Assembly (NCBI GenBank): GCA_021160725.1
Contig: JAGHCA010000078.1
Location: 1 to 40,380, forward strand
Direction of reading: 5' to 3'
Source: Dehalococcoidia bacterium
GTDB lineage: Bacteria; Chloroflexota; Dehalococcoidia; GIF9; AB-539-J10
DNA: 40,380 nt
The first letter of the stretch is position 1. Every line of letters starts with the position of its first letter. The position numbers and the translations under genes were made by a program. This document shows positions 25,938 to 34,352 of this stretch, piece by piece. A model generated the notes under the pieces. The model saw nothing but the letters and a program-made list of their open reading frames with translations. It was not told where the DNA came from and did no database searches.

Positions 25938-27136
25938 TGCTTAACAACAAAACGATAGTATTAGGGATTACAGGTAGTATTGCTGCCTATAAGGCAGCAG
26001 AGATTGCCAGCCGACTAACTCAGGCAGGGTCGAAGGTGAATGTAATCATGACTAAAGAAGCCATCCAGTTCATATCACCCGTTACCCTCCGGGCTGTTAC
26101 CGGTAGCCCTGTAGTTACTGAAATGTTTGATTTAGCCTCTGAGTTCAGCATTGAACATATCTCTTTGGCGCAAGCTGCTGATATAGTAGTTATTGCTCCT
26201 GCCACAGCTAATATCATTGCTAAACTGGCTGCTGGCATTGCTGACGACATGCTATGTTGCACGGTTCTGGCTACCAAGGCTCCGGTGCTTATTGCCCCAG
26301 CTATGGAAACCAATATGTATAATAACCCAGCCACCCAAGATAATTTGACCAGGCTCGAAGCTCGGGGCTTTGAGATTATTGGTCCAGCCAGTGGCTGGTT
26401 AGCCTCGGGGAAAGAGGGTGTGGGGCGACTGGCTGATATCAATGATATTATAGGTAGTATCTGCCAGGTGTTGGGGAGGGATGGAGATCTGGCTGGTAAA
26501 CATCTAGTGGTTACCGCAGGCGGTACTCAAGAGCCCATTGACCCGGTTCGCTACATCAGCAACCGCTCCTCAGGGAAAATGGGCTATGCTCTGGCTGAAG
26601 CAGCCCGAGACCGGGGAGCTAAAGTAACACTGGTTACAGCTCATACTTCTTTATCCGAACCTGCGGGCGTTGACATAATGCAAGCCGGCACAGCTCAGGA
26701 AATGTACCAAGCAGTGCAGGGTGTAGCTCCCCATGCTGATGCTCTGGTAATGGCAGCTGCCGTAGCTGATTACCGTCCGATAAAAGCGGCTAAAGATAAG
26801 ATTAAAAAAGACAAAGCCGAGCTAACCTTGAAATTAGAACTCACTCCAGATATTCTAGGCAGCGTTAAAGGCGACTTCATTAAAGTGGGCTTCGCTGCTG
26901 AAAGCATTAATCTGGTGGAAAATGCCAGGGAGAAGCTAAAGCAAAAGGGGCTTGACCTTATCATAGCCAATGATATCACGGCCGGCGATAGCGGGTTTGA
27001 CACTGATACCAATCGAGTAACCATAATTGACCGAGAGGGAAAGATTGAGAGCTTACCTCTTATGCCGAAACGAGAAGTGGCGGACAAGGTTTTGGATAGG
27101 GTGGCAGCATTGTTATCCAAGAGGAGCAAAAGGTAA
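25937..27136 (+). CDS. coaBC: Bifunctional phosphopantothenoylcysteine decarboxylase/synthase
   Basis: Catalyses addition of cysteine to 4'-phosphopantothenate (CoaB) and its decarboxylation (CoaC). The 399-residue length is normal. The N-terminal CoaC flavin domain shows GITGSIAAYKAAEIASRL and the active-site motif PAMETNMYNNP. The C-terminal CoaB domain (from about 190) shows VVTAGGTQEPIDPVRYISNRSSGKMG and AAAVADYRP. It follows coaX in the same transcript. A RAMA-domain gene begins four bases after its stop and may be read through. Confidence 0.97.
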   Translation: MLNNKTIVLGITGSIAAYKAAEIASRLTQAGSKVNVIMTKEAIQFISPVTLRAVTGSPVVTEMFDLASEFSIEHISLAQAADIVVIAPATANIIAKLAAGIADDMLCCTVLATKAPVLIAPAMETNMYNNPATQDNLTRLEARGFEIIGPASGWLASGKEGVGRLADINDIIGSICQVLGRDGDLAGKHLVVTAGGTQEPIDPVRYISNRSSGKMGYALAEAARDRGAKVTLVTAHTSLSEPAGVDIMQAGTAQEMYQAVQGVAPHADALVMAAAVADYRPIKAAKDKIKKDKAELTLKLELTPDILGSVKGDFIKVGFAAESINLVENAREKLKQKGLDLIIANDITAGDSGFDTDTNRVTIIDREGKIESLPLMPKREVADKVLDRVAALLSKRSKR

Positions 27137-27140
27137 GAAG

Positions 27141-28064
27141 ATGTCAATATTGGTAATAGATGGTGTAAGGTATGGGGAGTGGAGGCCTACAAATGAAGAC
27201 GAATTTGAGCGGATGGTCGAGGAGCATGCTGAAAATATATTCGGTGAAGAGTCTATATATCTTGAAAAGCACAGGCTAAGAACGAAATCGGGGATTGGCT
27301 CGATACCTGATGGATACGTTACCATTATTGGAGGCCAGGCTCAGTGGCACATCATGGAGGTGGAATTATCCACCCATCCATTATATGAGCACATAGTGCC
27401 ACAAATCAGCAAGTTCATTAACGGTATCAAAAATCCTTCAACCCAAAGAGATGTAGTTGATACTTTGTACCGGGAGATAGATAGCGACGACTTTCTTAAA
27501 CTCCGCTTAAGGAAGGCAATGAGGACAACCGAAACCTACAAATTTCTTTCAGACCTTATCTCAGAACCGCCAGTGGTAACAATCATTATAGAAAAATGCA
27601 CAGAGCAATTACATGAAGCTCTAAGTGCTCTTGCTCATCCTCGAATAAAAGTTGTTGAGTTTCAGACTTTTACCAGAGAAGGCGTTGGTTTAGATGTACA
27701 TGCCCATTTGTTTGAGCCTCTGTATAAACCCCGCCAGTCCCTAACGATGGGGTCAATCACTAGCACTGAAGGTGAAGGTAGGAGAGGCAAGATAGAAAAA
27801 AGGGTCACTTTACAAGATCTAGTCGACGCCAAATTAATTAATCCAGGTCAAAAGATTTTCAGGAATTACACGGATAAGCGATACGAGGCTGAGATCACAG
27901 CCGCAAGCAAATTAAAGCTATTACATGACGACACAATTTGGAACAGCTTATCAGAAGCTGCTCAACACATTACTGGTACAGCAATCAATGGATGGATATG
28001 GTGGTATACATTAAAAGATGGACAAGAATGCTTAATGGACGACCTTAGAAAGAAGTTACCTTGA
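27141..28064 (+). CDS. Putative PD-(D/E)XK-like nuclease with C-terminal RAMA domain
   Basis: A 307-residue protein of unproven function. The N-terminal half looks like a PD-(D/E)XK nuclease: an acidic helix EFERMVEEHAENIFG (21-35), D57 in IPDGYVTII, E73 and E75 in IMEVELS, and a QISKF helix (88-92) like those in NucS-type enzymes. The usual catalytic Lys after the second acid is not in place (EVEL). Residues about 218-306 resemble the RAMA domain found in methylation-linked restriction proteins: RVTLQDLVDAKLINPGQKIF, SLSEAAQHITG, and NGWIWWYT. The start is ATG 27141. It follows coaBC by four bases but has no metabolic link. It looks more AT-rich than coaBC, which could indicate transfer. No methylase lies nearby. 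Confidence 0.65.
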   Translation: MSILVIDGVRYGEWRPTNEDEFERMVEEHAENIFGEESIYLEKHRLRTKSGIGSIPDGYVTIIGGQAQWHIMEVELSTHPLYEHIVPQISKFINGIKNPSTQRDVVDTLYREIDSDDFLKLRLRKAMRTTETYKFLSDLISEPPVVTIIIEKCTEQLHEALSALAHPRIKVVEFQTFTREGVGLDVHAHLFEPLYKPRQSLTMGSITSTEGEGRRGKIEKRVTLQDLVDAKLINPGQKIFRNYTDKRYEAEITAASKLKLLHDDTIWNSLSEAAQHITGTAINGWIWWYTLKDGQECLMDDLRKKLP

Positions 28065-28127
28065 TTTATGAAGGAGCTATAAACCAAGGGCACTACGTTT
28101 TTTCGAGTATTGGCTAGGATCTATCCC

Positions 28128-30836
28128 ATGTTTGAAATACCTAAAGCCTATGAGCCAGGCAAAATAGAACAGAAGTGGTATGATTTCTGGTTCAAGCAGG
28201 GTTACTTTACTCCTAAGATAGACCCCAACAAGAAGCCCTTTGTCATTATCATGCCCCCTCCTAATGTCACCGGTGAACTCCACCTGGGGCATGCTCTGAC
28301 CGCGACGCTGGAGGATATTATGGTCAGGTGGCACAGGATGAAAGGGGAGCCCACGTTATGGTTGCCGGGAACTGACCATGCCGGTATTGCCACGCAAGTA
28401 GTTGTGGAACAGCAACTGGCGAAACAGGGGCAAACTAAGGAGGAGATAGGCAGAGAGAATTTCACTAAGTTGACCTGGGAATGGGTTAACAAGAGCCAGG
28501 AGAATATCAGACGTCAGCATCAGCTATTGGGAGCATCCTGCGATTGGACCAGGGAGAAATTCACCCTGGATGAAGGTCCGAGCAAAGCAGTACGGACCGC
28601 TTTTGTCCGTTTGTACAATAAGGGGCTGATTTACCGTGGAGAGCGAATGATAAACTGGTGTCCCCGCTGTCAAACTGCCCTCTCTGACCTCGAGGTAGTG
28701 CATAAAGATGTCATGGGGCATCTTTACTATATTCGCTACCCCTTAACTCAAAGTGAGGGCTTCGTCACCGTAGCTACTACTCGACCGGAAACCTTCCTCG
28801 GTGACATGGCGGTGGCTGTGAATCCTGAAGATGAGCGCTACAAGAACCTTGTGGGCAAAAGTGTCAGCTTGCCTATTATAGATAAAGAAATCCCAATAAT
28901 TGCTGATGATGCCGTTGATACTTCTTTCGGCACCGGAGCATTGAAGATAACTCCAGCTCATGACCCCACGGACTTCGAAATAGCCCAGAAACATAATTTG
29001 CCCTTGGTAAATATCATGAACCCCGATGCTACTATGAACGAAAATGCTGGTCCGTATCGAGGGTTGGAAAGATTTGCCTGTCGAGATAGGGTGTTAGCCG
29101 ACCTGAAAGACAAAAAACTATTAGAGAAAATCGAATCCTACGCTCATTCGGTAGGACATTGTAGTCGTTGCCAGACGATGGTTGAGCCCAAGGTTAGCCT
29201 CCAGTGGTTTGTTCAAACAGAGCCATTAGCTAAAGCTGCTATAGAGGTTGTTAAAGATGGCAGAATCAGGATAATCCCGGAACGTTTCACTAAGATATAT
29301 TTTGACTGGATGGAAAATATCAAGGATTGGTGCATCAGCCGACAATTATGGTGGGGACATCGCATCCCGGTATGGTATTGTCAGGATTGTGGCAAGTTGA
29401 CGGTATCGGTAGATGAACCATCAGCTTGCACTCATTGTAGTTCAAAACAAATCATCCAGGACCCTGATGTCCTGGACACATGGTTTAGCTCGGCGCTATG
29501 GACGCATTCCACACTGGGCTGGCCAGAGGATACCGATGACCTTCGCTATTTCTATCCTGGCTCAGTAATGGTAACCGGCTATGACATCCTTTTCTTCTGG
29601 GTCGCCAGGATGATTATGATGGGACTGGAGGATACTGGCGAGATACCTTTCCATACCGTTTACCTCAATGGTTTGATTCGCGACGAAAGTGGGGAGAAAA
29701 TGAGCAAACTGCGAGGAAACGTTATAAATCCCGCTGAAGCGATAAGCAAGTGTGGTGTTGATGCTCTCCGATTTGCTCTAACTACGGGGACTTCACCGGG
29801 GAATGATATAAACCTGGGCACGGACAAATTGGAATCCAGTCGCAACTTCGTCAACAAATTGTGGAATGCCACCAGATTTATCCTTCGGAGCCTGAATGAA
29901 GAAGGGCTGGAAGCTCAGACAATCCCGACTTTACCGGAACAACCGCAGAGAATAGAAGACCAATGGATTGATAGCCAGCTCAACCGACTTATCAAAGATG
30001 TCACTGAACTGATGGAGGATTTCAAGTTTGGTGAAGCGGAGCAGCAGATTTACGATTTTGTCTGGTCGAAGTTCTGTGATTGGTACGTTGAAATTGCCAA
30101 GATACGACTTCGTGGTCAATTAACTCCATCACCGCTGCCTTTTCTGGTCAATACATTAGAAAAATCATTACGTCTTTTGCATCCTTTCATGCCTTTCATC
30201 ACCGAGGAATTGTGGCAAAATTTGAAGGTGAGAGTGCTTCGCCCCGATATAACCGGGGGTCGCAATGACAATATTAAGATGCCGGCTTCCATAATGATAG
30301 CTCCTTATCCCCTCGCTGATGAAAGGTCCTTTGCTCCAGAAGCAGAGCGGGTGATGGATTCCGCAATAGAGATTATCCGCTCTATCCGTAACGCTCGGGC
30401 TCAATACAAGGTCAAACCAGGCAAATGGATTGAAGCTCGCATTTATACTGATGAACTTCTCTCAGGCCTTATTAATGAAGCGCATATAATAGAAACACTG
30501 GCTAAAGTTCGCCCCTTAGCAATACTCAGCCGCCAGAAAAGGGAATCTACTAAAGATAAAGTTCAAGTTTTAGTGTTGAAAGAGGCTGAGGTAGTTTTGC
30601 CTTTAGCAGGTATGGTGGATCGACTTGCTGAAGAGAAACGGCTGCTAAAGGAAGGCGAGGAAATCAAAGGAAGAATTTCCCAACTTAAATCTAGGCTAAG
30701 AAATAACGATTTTTTAAGCAAAGCTCCACCTCAGGTTATCGAAAAAGAGAAACAAAAGCTGGCTCTGCTCGAAGATAAGTTGAGAAGGTTACACAAGGAA
30801 TTAGCTCAACTGAACTCACCGCCGGCTGGTAGCTGA
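28128..30836 (+). CDS. valS: Valyl-tRNA synthetase
   Basis: Charges tRNA-Val. Counting from the ATG at 28128 the protein has 902 residues. A TTG start six codons earlier is possible. The class I HIGH motif is in PPPNVTGELHLGH (43-55). The editing domain includes TTRPETFLGD and GTGALKITPAHDPTDFE. Cysteine pairs appear in NWCPRCQTALS and YCQDCGK. The KMSKS motif reads KMSKL (524-528, EKMSKLRGNVINP). The C-terminus is a coiled tail (KSRLRNNDFLSKAPPQVIEKEKQKL). An unusual insertion lies between EELWQNL and ASIMIAPYP and contains repeat-like DNA. The last 21 bases overlap the end of a convergent gene. Confidence 0.97.
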   Translation: MFEIPKAYEPGKIEQKWYDFWFKQGYFTPKIDPNKKPFVIIMPPPNVTGELHLGHALTATLEDIMVRWHRMKGEPTLWLPGTDHAGIATQVVVEQQLAKQGQTKEEIGRENFTKLTWEWVNKSQENIRRQHQLLGASCDWTREKFTLDEGPSKAVRTAFVRLYNKGLIYRGERMINWCPRCQTALSDLEVVHKDVMGHLYYIRYPLTQSEGFVTVATTRPETFLGDMAVAVNPEDERYKNLVGKSVSLPIIDKEIPIIADDAVDTSFGTGALKITPAHDPTDFEIAQKHNLPLVNIMNPDATMNENAGPYRGLERFACRDRVLADLKDKKLLEKIESYAHSVGHCSRCQTMVEPKVSLQWFVQTEPLAKAAIEVVKDGRIRIIPERFTKIYFDWMENIKDWCISRQLWWGHRIPVWYCQDCGKLTVSVDEPSACTHCSSKQIIQDPDVLDTWFSSALWTHSTLGWPEDTDDLRYFYPGSVMVTGYDILFFWVARMIMMGLEDTGEIPFHTVYLNGLIRDESGEKMSKLRGNVINPAEAISKCGVDALRFALTTGTSPGNDINLGTDKLESSRNFVNKLWNATRFILRSLNEEGLEAQTIPTLPEQPQRIEDQWIDSQLNRLIKDVTELMEDFKFGEAEQQIYDFVWSKFCDWYVEIAKIRLRGQLTPSPLPFLVNTLEKSLRLLHPFMPFITEELWQNLKVRVLRPDITGGRNDNIKMPASIMIAPYPLADERSFAPEAERVMDSAIEIIRSIRNARAQYKVKPGKWIEARIYTDELLSGLINEAHIIETLAKVRPLAILSRQKRESTKDKVQVLVLKEAEVVLPLAGMVDRLAEEKRLLKEGEEIKGRISQLKSRLRNNDFLSKAPPQVIEKEKQKLALLEDKLRRLHKELAQLNSPPAGS
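30227..30282 (+). repeat. Repeat-like in-frame insertion in valS
   Basis: The segment codes for about 18 residues (KVRVLRPDITGGRNDNIK) where ValRS proteins usually have a short loop before the conserved SIMIAPYP. The DNA contains GCCCCGATATAACCGGGG, a near-palindrome, followed by GTCGCAATGAC, a phrase typical of dispersed bacterial repeats. It is in frame and the rest of valS is intact. Confidence 0.45.
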
Positions 30837-31529
30837 CAACTCGCAGCCTTCAAGAGCGGAACGACGAAGCGGTTTAGCTTTGAGGGCTAATACCTCGTGT
30901 AGCTTGGTCAGGGCTTTTTTAGTATCACTAGCCACGCAGGATTTATCATGGATTTTTATGCGATATTTAAATAACCAGTAGGTAAATTCATTAAGTTCGG
31001 TTAAGCTTATAGACCTGAGTTGAGGATAATGTCTCTCCTTCCTGAACTGTTTCAGGAGGGCAAATTGATTGTCACCATAAATGTGTTGGTAGGCTTCGTC
31101 AACTATTCCGTTGTCGTTGTTCAAGCCTAAAACTCTCCTTTTCTTTCGTATCTCTTCAGTTACAGCCAAAATGAGGAATTTTTCCACAAGAATGCCATAG
31201 AAATAGTTGAGGTAGGTCTGATATTTAGTAGTACCAATTAGGTGCTTAAACTCGTCTTTAGATAATTCTATTGGTGGTATACCAAAGAATAGAAGATTAA
31301 TCCGCTCGTTTTCTGGAATAAGGTCATCGAGTTCTTCACATAACCTCTCTGCCAGAATCAGCCAGTCGAAGGCTTCGTTGTCAATGAGATAGCAATAATG
31401 CCGCCCATTGTAGTCCTCTTCAGGACTACGCCACAGGCGAATGGTTTCGAGCATGGCCACATACCAATGCTTGTCTTCAGCAATAGAATTTCTCAGTCCT
31501 TGGATTGCCTGAGTATCTCGCGTGGGCAC
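30816..31529 (-). CDS. Hypothetical protein
   Basis: A 237-residue soluble protein that I do not recognise. It has no signal peptide and no evident membrane segments. The sequence is rich in aromatic and charged residues and looks mainly helical, for example LIDNEAFDWLILAERLCEEL and YQTYLNYFYGILVEKFLILAVTEEIRKKRR. The start is a GTG at 31529, six bases after GGAGGTG. A GTG three codons earlier overlaps that site. It has its own strong promoter and converges on valS with a 21-base overlap of the 3' ends. No conserved catalytic motif was seen. Confidence 0.75.
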   Translation of the reverse strand: MPTRDTQAIQGLRNSIAEDKHWYVAMLETIRLWRSPEEDYNGRHYCYLIDNEAFDWLILAERLCEELDDLIPENERINLLFFGIPPIELSKDEFKHLIGTTKYQTYLNYFYGILVEKFLILAVTEEIRKKRRVLGLNNDNGIVDEAYQHIYGDNQFALLKQFRKERHYPQLRSISLTELNEFTYWLFKYRIKIHDKSCVASDTKKALTKLHEVLALKAKPLRRSALEGCELSATSRR

Positions 31530-31573
31530 TCCGGCCACCTCCGCAATTATTCTAAGAACCGTTTATTAGGTAT

Positions 31574-31603
31574 ATTATATCCTTGCTGAGTGGGGGTGTT
31601 CAA
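31574..31603 (-). promoter_or_regulatory. Promoter of the hypothetical gene next to valS
   Basis: Minus strand TTGAAC (31603 to 31598), an 18-base spacer, and a perfect TATAAT (31579 to 31574). The predicted start near 31567 gives a leader of about 37 bases with a GGAGG site. The 273 bases between this gene and polX otherwise hold only short repeat-like phrases (GAGATTGC at about 31615 and 31735). Confidence 0.65.
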
Positions 31604-31802
31604 GGTCATATGGTTGAGATTGCGTAGTGATTCTTAACCACCCTTGCCAGCTCTGTGCCTCTTGTCACCTCTGAGCTTTGACTTGTCAGGTACGAAGACC
31701 AGGGGGTTAACTGCGTGCAGCCTCGCGGGCATGTCGAGATTGCATTGGCACCTGTGCTCCTGTGGCAGTTATGCGGGCAGAAAATTGAGGGCATGTTCTG
31801 AG

Positions 31803-33527
31803 TCATCTCTGCCTATTTAAAGCAGCAAGCAATTCTGTTAAGGGCAGGGTATTCAATATATGCTGTGGCTCACACCAAGCCCGCCGGGCGACGCCAACCC
31901 CAAATCGCATGAAGCCCAGATGGGTAATACTATGAGTATCGGTCCCGATGGAGAGCTTTACACCCAAATCCTTGGCACGGAATGCATGAGTGTCTTTTAA
32001 ATCAAGTCGCTCGGGCGTGGCGTTAATCTCCATAATCTTATTGTACTTGGCTGCTGCCCGGAAGACGGCTTCCAAATCTATGGCTACGGGCTCACGCTCT
32101 CCAATCAGGCGACAAGTAGGATGGGCAATGATGTTAACATCGGGATTCTCTATAGCGTTTATTACCCTGCGGGTCATCTTTTCTTCACTTTGGTTCATAG
32201 CGGAGTGCACGGCAGCAATCACTATATCCAATTCGGATAAAATTTCATGAGGCAGGTCCAAGCTGCCATCTGCTCGAATATCAACCTCAACGCCACTAAG
32301 TATGTGAATCCCGGTTATATGCTCGTTAAGAGCTTTGATTTCGGCAGTTTGTTCCCTCAATCTCTCCACGCCGAGACCATGAGCAATGCCCCTGCCGGCA
32401 GAATGGTCTGTGATTGCGATGTATTGATAGCCTATATCTTTAGCAGTCAGAGCTACCGCCTCGATGGTATCATGTCCATCACTCCATTCAGTATGTGTAT
32501 GGAGGTCGCCCTTTATATCGCATAACTCCACGAGCTTTGGTATAGCTCCTTGTTCAGCCATTTCTATTTCACCCTGCGCTTCTCTAAGTTCTGGTGGGAT
32601 ATACTGAAGCCCCAGTCTATGATAGAATGCCTCCTCTGTAGAAAATTTTTCCAGCTTGTTTGTAGCTATATCAGTTATACCATATTCACTCAGCTTTAAC
32701 CCCTGCTTCCGCCCTCTTTCTCTCAGGGAAATGTTATGTTGTTTATTCCCGGTAAAATACTGAAGCAAGGAGCCAAAGGAATCATGCTCCACCAGCCTCA
32801 AGTCCACTTGCAATCCGCCGTTGACAATAGCACTAGCTTTGGTTGATCCTTGAGCCAGTACCTGCCCTACTTGAGGCAGGGTAACGAAAGCATCTACTAC
32901 CTCCCTCGGGTTATCGGCAGTGCCCATCAGGTCAATATCACCCAGCGTTTCCCGAAAGCGTCGTAAGCTGCCAGCAGGAGTGAGGTTTTTCATGCCGGGG
33001 ACAGAACGGAGGGCTCCTAATATTTTCTCGACGATGGGCAGAGCTTCGCCAATGGGGATGCGCTGGTCCTTGCGTCGCAGTGCCTGGATTTGGTAAAGGA
33101 TGTTATCAGCGGTCTTTTCGCCAAGACGGAAAAGTTTAGCCACTCGTCCTTCATTGATTGCTCGCTCCAATTCGTCCACCGAGCTTATCCTCAATTCGCT
33201 GGCAAGCTTGTTAGCCGTCTTTGGACCAATCCCTGGTATAGCCAGGAGGTTAGTGACCCCATCGGGGAACTCAGCCTTTAGATTCTCATAATAACCCAGC
33301 TTACCGGTGGTTATGAGCTCGGCAGCCTTTTTAGCTATTGCCTCACCCACACCGGGAATGCTCTGTAAGTCTTCCCCTTCGTCAAGCATGACCTTCAATT
33401 CTCTGGGATAGTGCTCGATAGCCCTGGCTGCCTTCTGATAGGCGCGAATCTTAAAGATATTCTCTCCCTTAAGCTCCAGAAGATCAGCAATATCCTGAAA
33501 TACCTTGGCTACCTCGCTGTTTTTCAT
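31803..33527 (-). CDS. polX: DNA polymerase/3'-5' exonuclease PolX
   Basis: A family X repair polymerase fused to a PHP-domain nuclease, acting in gap filling during base excision repair. The 574-residue protein starts with helix-hairpin-helix units (SIPGVGEAIAKKAAEL at about 56-71, AIPGIGPKTANKLASEL at 96-112). The polymerase acids are D197 and D199 (GDIDLMG) and D242 (VDLRLVE). The PHP domain begins at about 340 with DLHTHTEWSDGHDT, then ITDHSAG, GVEVDIRADG, AAVHSAM, HPTCRLIG and IGTDTHS, so all metal motifs look intact. A -10 box TATAAT lies at 33559-33564. The weak ribosome site is its only oddity. Confidence 0.96.
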   Translation of the reverse strand: MKNSEVAKVFQDIADLLELKGENIFKIRAYQKAARAIEHYPRELKVMLDEGEDLQSIPGVGEAIAKKAAELITTGKLGYYENLKAEFPDGVTNLLAIPGIGPKTANKLASELRISSVDELERAINEGRVAKLFRLGEKTADNILYQIQALRRKDQRIPIGEALPIVEKILGALRSVPGMKNLTPAGSLRRFRETLGDIDLMGTADNPREVVDAFVTLPQVGQVLAQGSTKASAIVNGGLQVDLRLVEHDSFGSLLQYFTGNKQHNISLRERGRKQGLKLSEYGITDIATNKLEKFSTEEAFYHRLGLQYIPPELREAQGEIEMAEQGAIPKLVELCDIKGDLHTHTEWSDGHDTIEAVALTAKDIGYQYIAITDHSAGRGIAHGLGVERLREQTAEIKALNEHITGIHILSGVEVDIRADGSLDLPHEILSELDIVIAAVHSAMNQSEEKMTRRVINAIENPDVNIIAHPTCRLIGEREPVAIDLEAVFRAAAKYNKIMEINATPERLDLKDTHAFRAKDLGVKLSIGTDTHSITHLGFMRFGVGVARRAWCEPQHILNTLPLTELLAALNRQR

Positions 33528-33558
33528 GGCTTTGCTCGCTTTCTATCCTTCTTTGTTT

Positions 33559-33587
33559 ATTATACCCTTGTTTTCCAATCCTGTGAT
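33559..33587 (-). promoter_or_regulatory. Probable polX promoter
   Basis: Minus strand ATCACA (33587 to 33582), 17-base spacer, perfect TATAAT (33564 to 33559). The predicted start near 33552 is 25 bases before the polX ATG. Confidence 0.5.
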
Positions 33588-33641
33588 AGCTAAAAATGCT
33601 TTACATAATCTGACAAACTGCTCCAGGTCATTTTGAACGGC

Positions 33642-33669
33642 TTGTCCAAATAGTCGTTTATGGTACACT
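33642..33669 (+). promoter_or_regulatory. Promoter of the CPBP-family gene
   Basis: TTGTCC (33642-33647), a 16-base spacer ending in TGG, and TACACT (33664-33669), giving an extended -10 TGGTACACT. The predicted start near 33676 leaves about 29 bases of leader without a clear Shine-Dalgarno site. Confidence 0.5.
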
Positions 33670-33704
33670 AATGCCACTAAAAGGCGTAATACGTCGCAAT
33701 CAGA

Positions 33705-34325
33705 ATGCAAAAGTACATCAGAAACAGGATGTTACGAGACTATGACCTGAACCTCATTACCGTAGTCGGCACATCCACGCTGGTATTAGTTCTGGACTGT
33801 TACTACCCCATAGACGTCATTTTCCCCCTATCGAATATGATTTATTACCTGTTCATCCCGCTGGCGGCAGGTTTTGTAATTTTCCGGGATAAGCCCTGGG
33901 ACTATGGTATCCGCGTTGGCCGCTGGAAACCAGCTATAATTCTGACCGCAGTCTGCCTTGCTGCCATGGCGCTGATTCTCTATGGAACCGGTAAAATGCC
34001 TGAGTTTCGCGCTTACTATCACAGGGATACCATAGACTGGCCTGAGCTGTTGCTCAACCACGCACTATATATGTTTGCTTGGGAATTTCTATTCCGCGGA
34101 TATATGCTGTTTGGGCTGGAAAAGTCAATAGGGAAAAGTGCTATCTTTATGCAAACCATTCCTTTCGTGCTTTTACATCTCGGGAAGTTCTTTTTGGAGA
34201 CACTGGCTTGCATCCCCGGTGGCTTTATTCTTGGTTACGTGGCATATAGAACGAGGTCGTTTTTGCCTTGTTTCATCATCCACTTCGGTATCTACGCAAT
34301 GATGATCCTTTTTACCAATATCTAG
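33705..34325 (+). CDS. CPBP family intramembrane metalloprotease-like protein
   Basis: A 206-residue membrane protein with about six membrane segments. It shows the three CPBP (Abi/CAAX protease) motifs: WEFLFRG (E127, R131), where the usual EExxxR has Trp in the first acidic place, FVLLH (F154, H158), and HFGIY (H193). The family includes prenyl-protein proteases and bacteriocin-immunity proteins. The single acid in motif 1 is a known kind of variant, so activity is uncertain. The ATG at 33705 has no good ribosome site, and an ATG eight codons later is an alternative. It stands alone between polX and the HGSNAT-like gene. Confidence 0.82.
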   Translation: MQKYIRNRMLRDYDLNLITVVGTSTLVLVLDCYYPIDVIFPLSNMIYYLFIPLAAGFVIFRDKPWDYGIRVGRWKPAIILTAVCLAAMALILYGTGKMPEFRAYYHRDTIDWPELLLNHALYMFAWEFLFRGYMLFGLEKSIGKSAIFMQTIPFVLLHLGKFFLETLACIPGGFILGYVAYRTRSFLPCFIIHFGIYAMMILFTNI

Positions 34326-34352
34326 AGGTTGGATGCAGTTCTCAAGCTATGC

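Noticed and set aside
31606-31806. 66-codon minus-strand frame overlapping the polX stop as ATGA
   Set aside because: The start overlap and a nearby AGG look attractive, but the product is composition-poor for a protein and the DNA contains repeat-like phrases (GAGATTGC twice). More likely non-coding.
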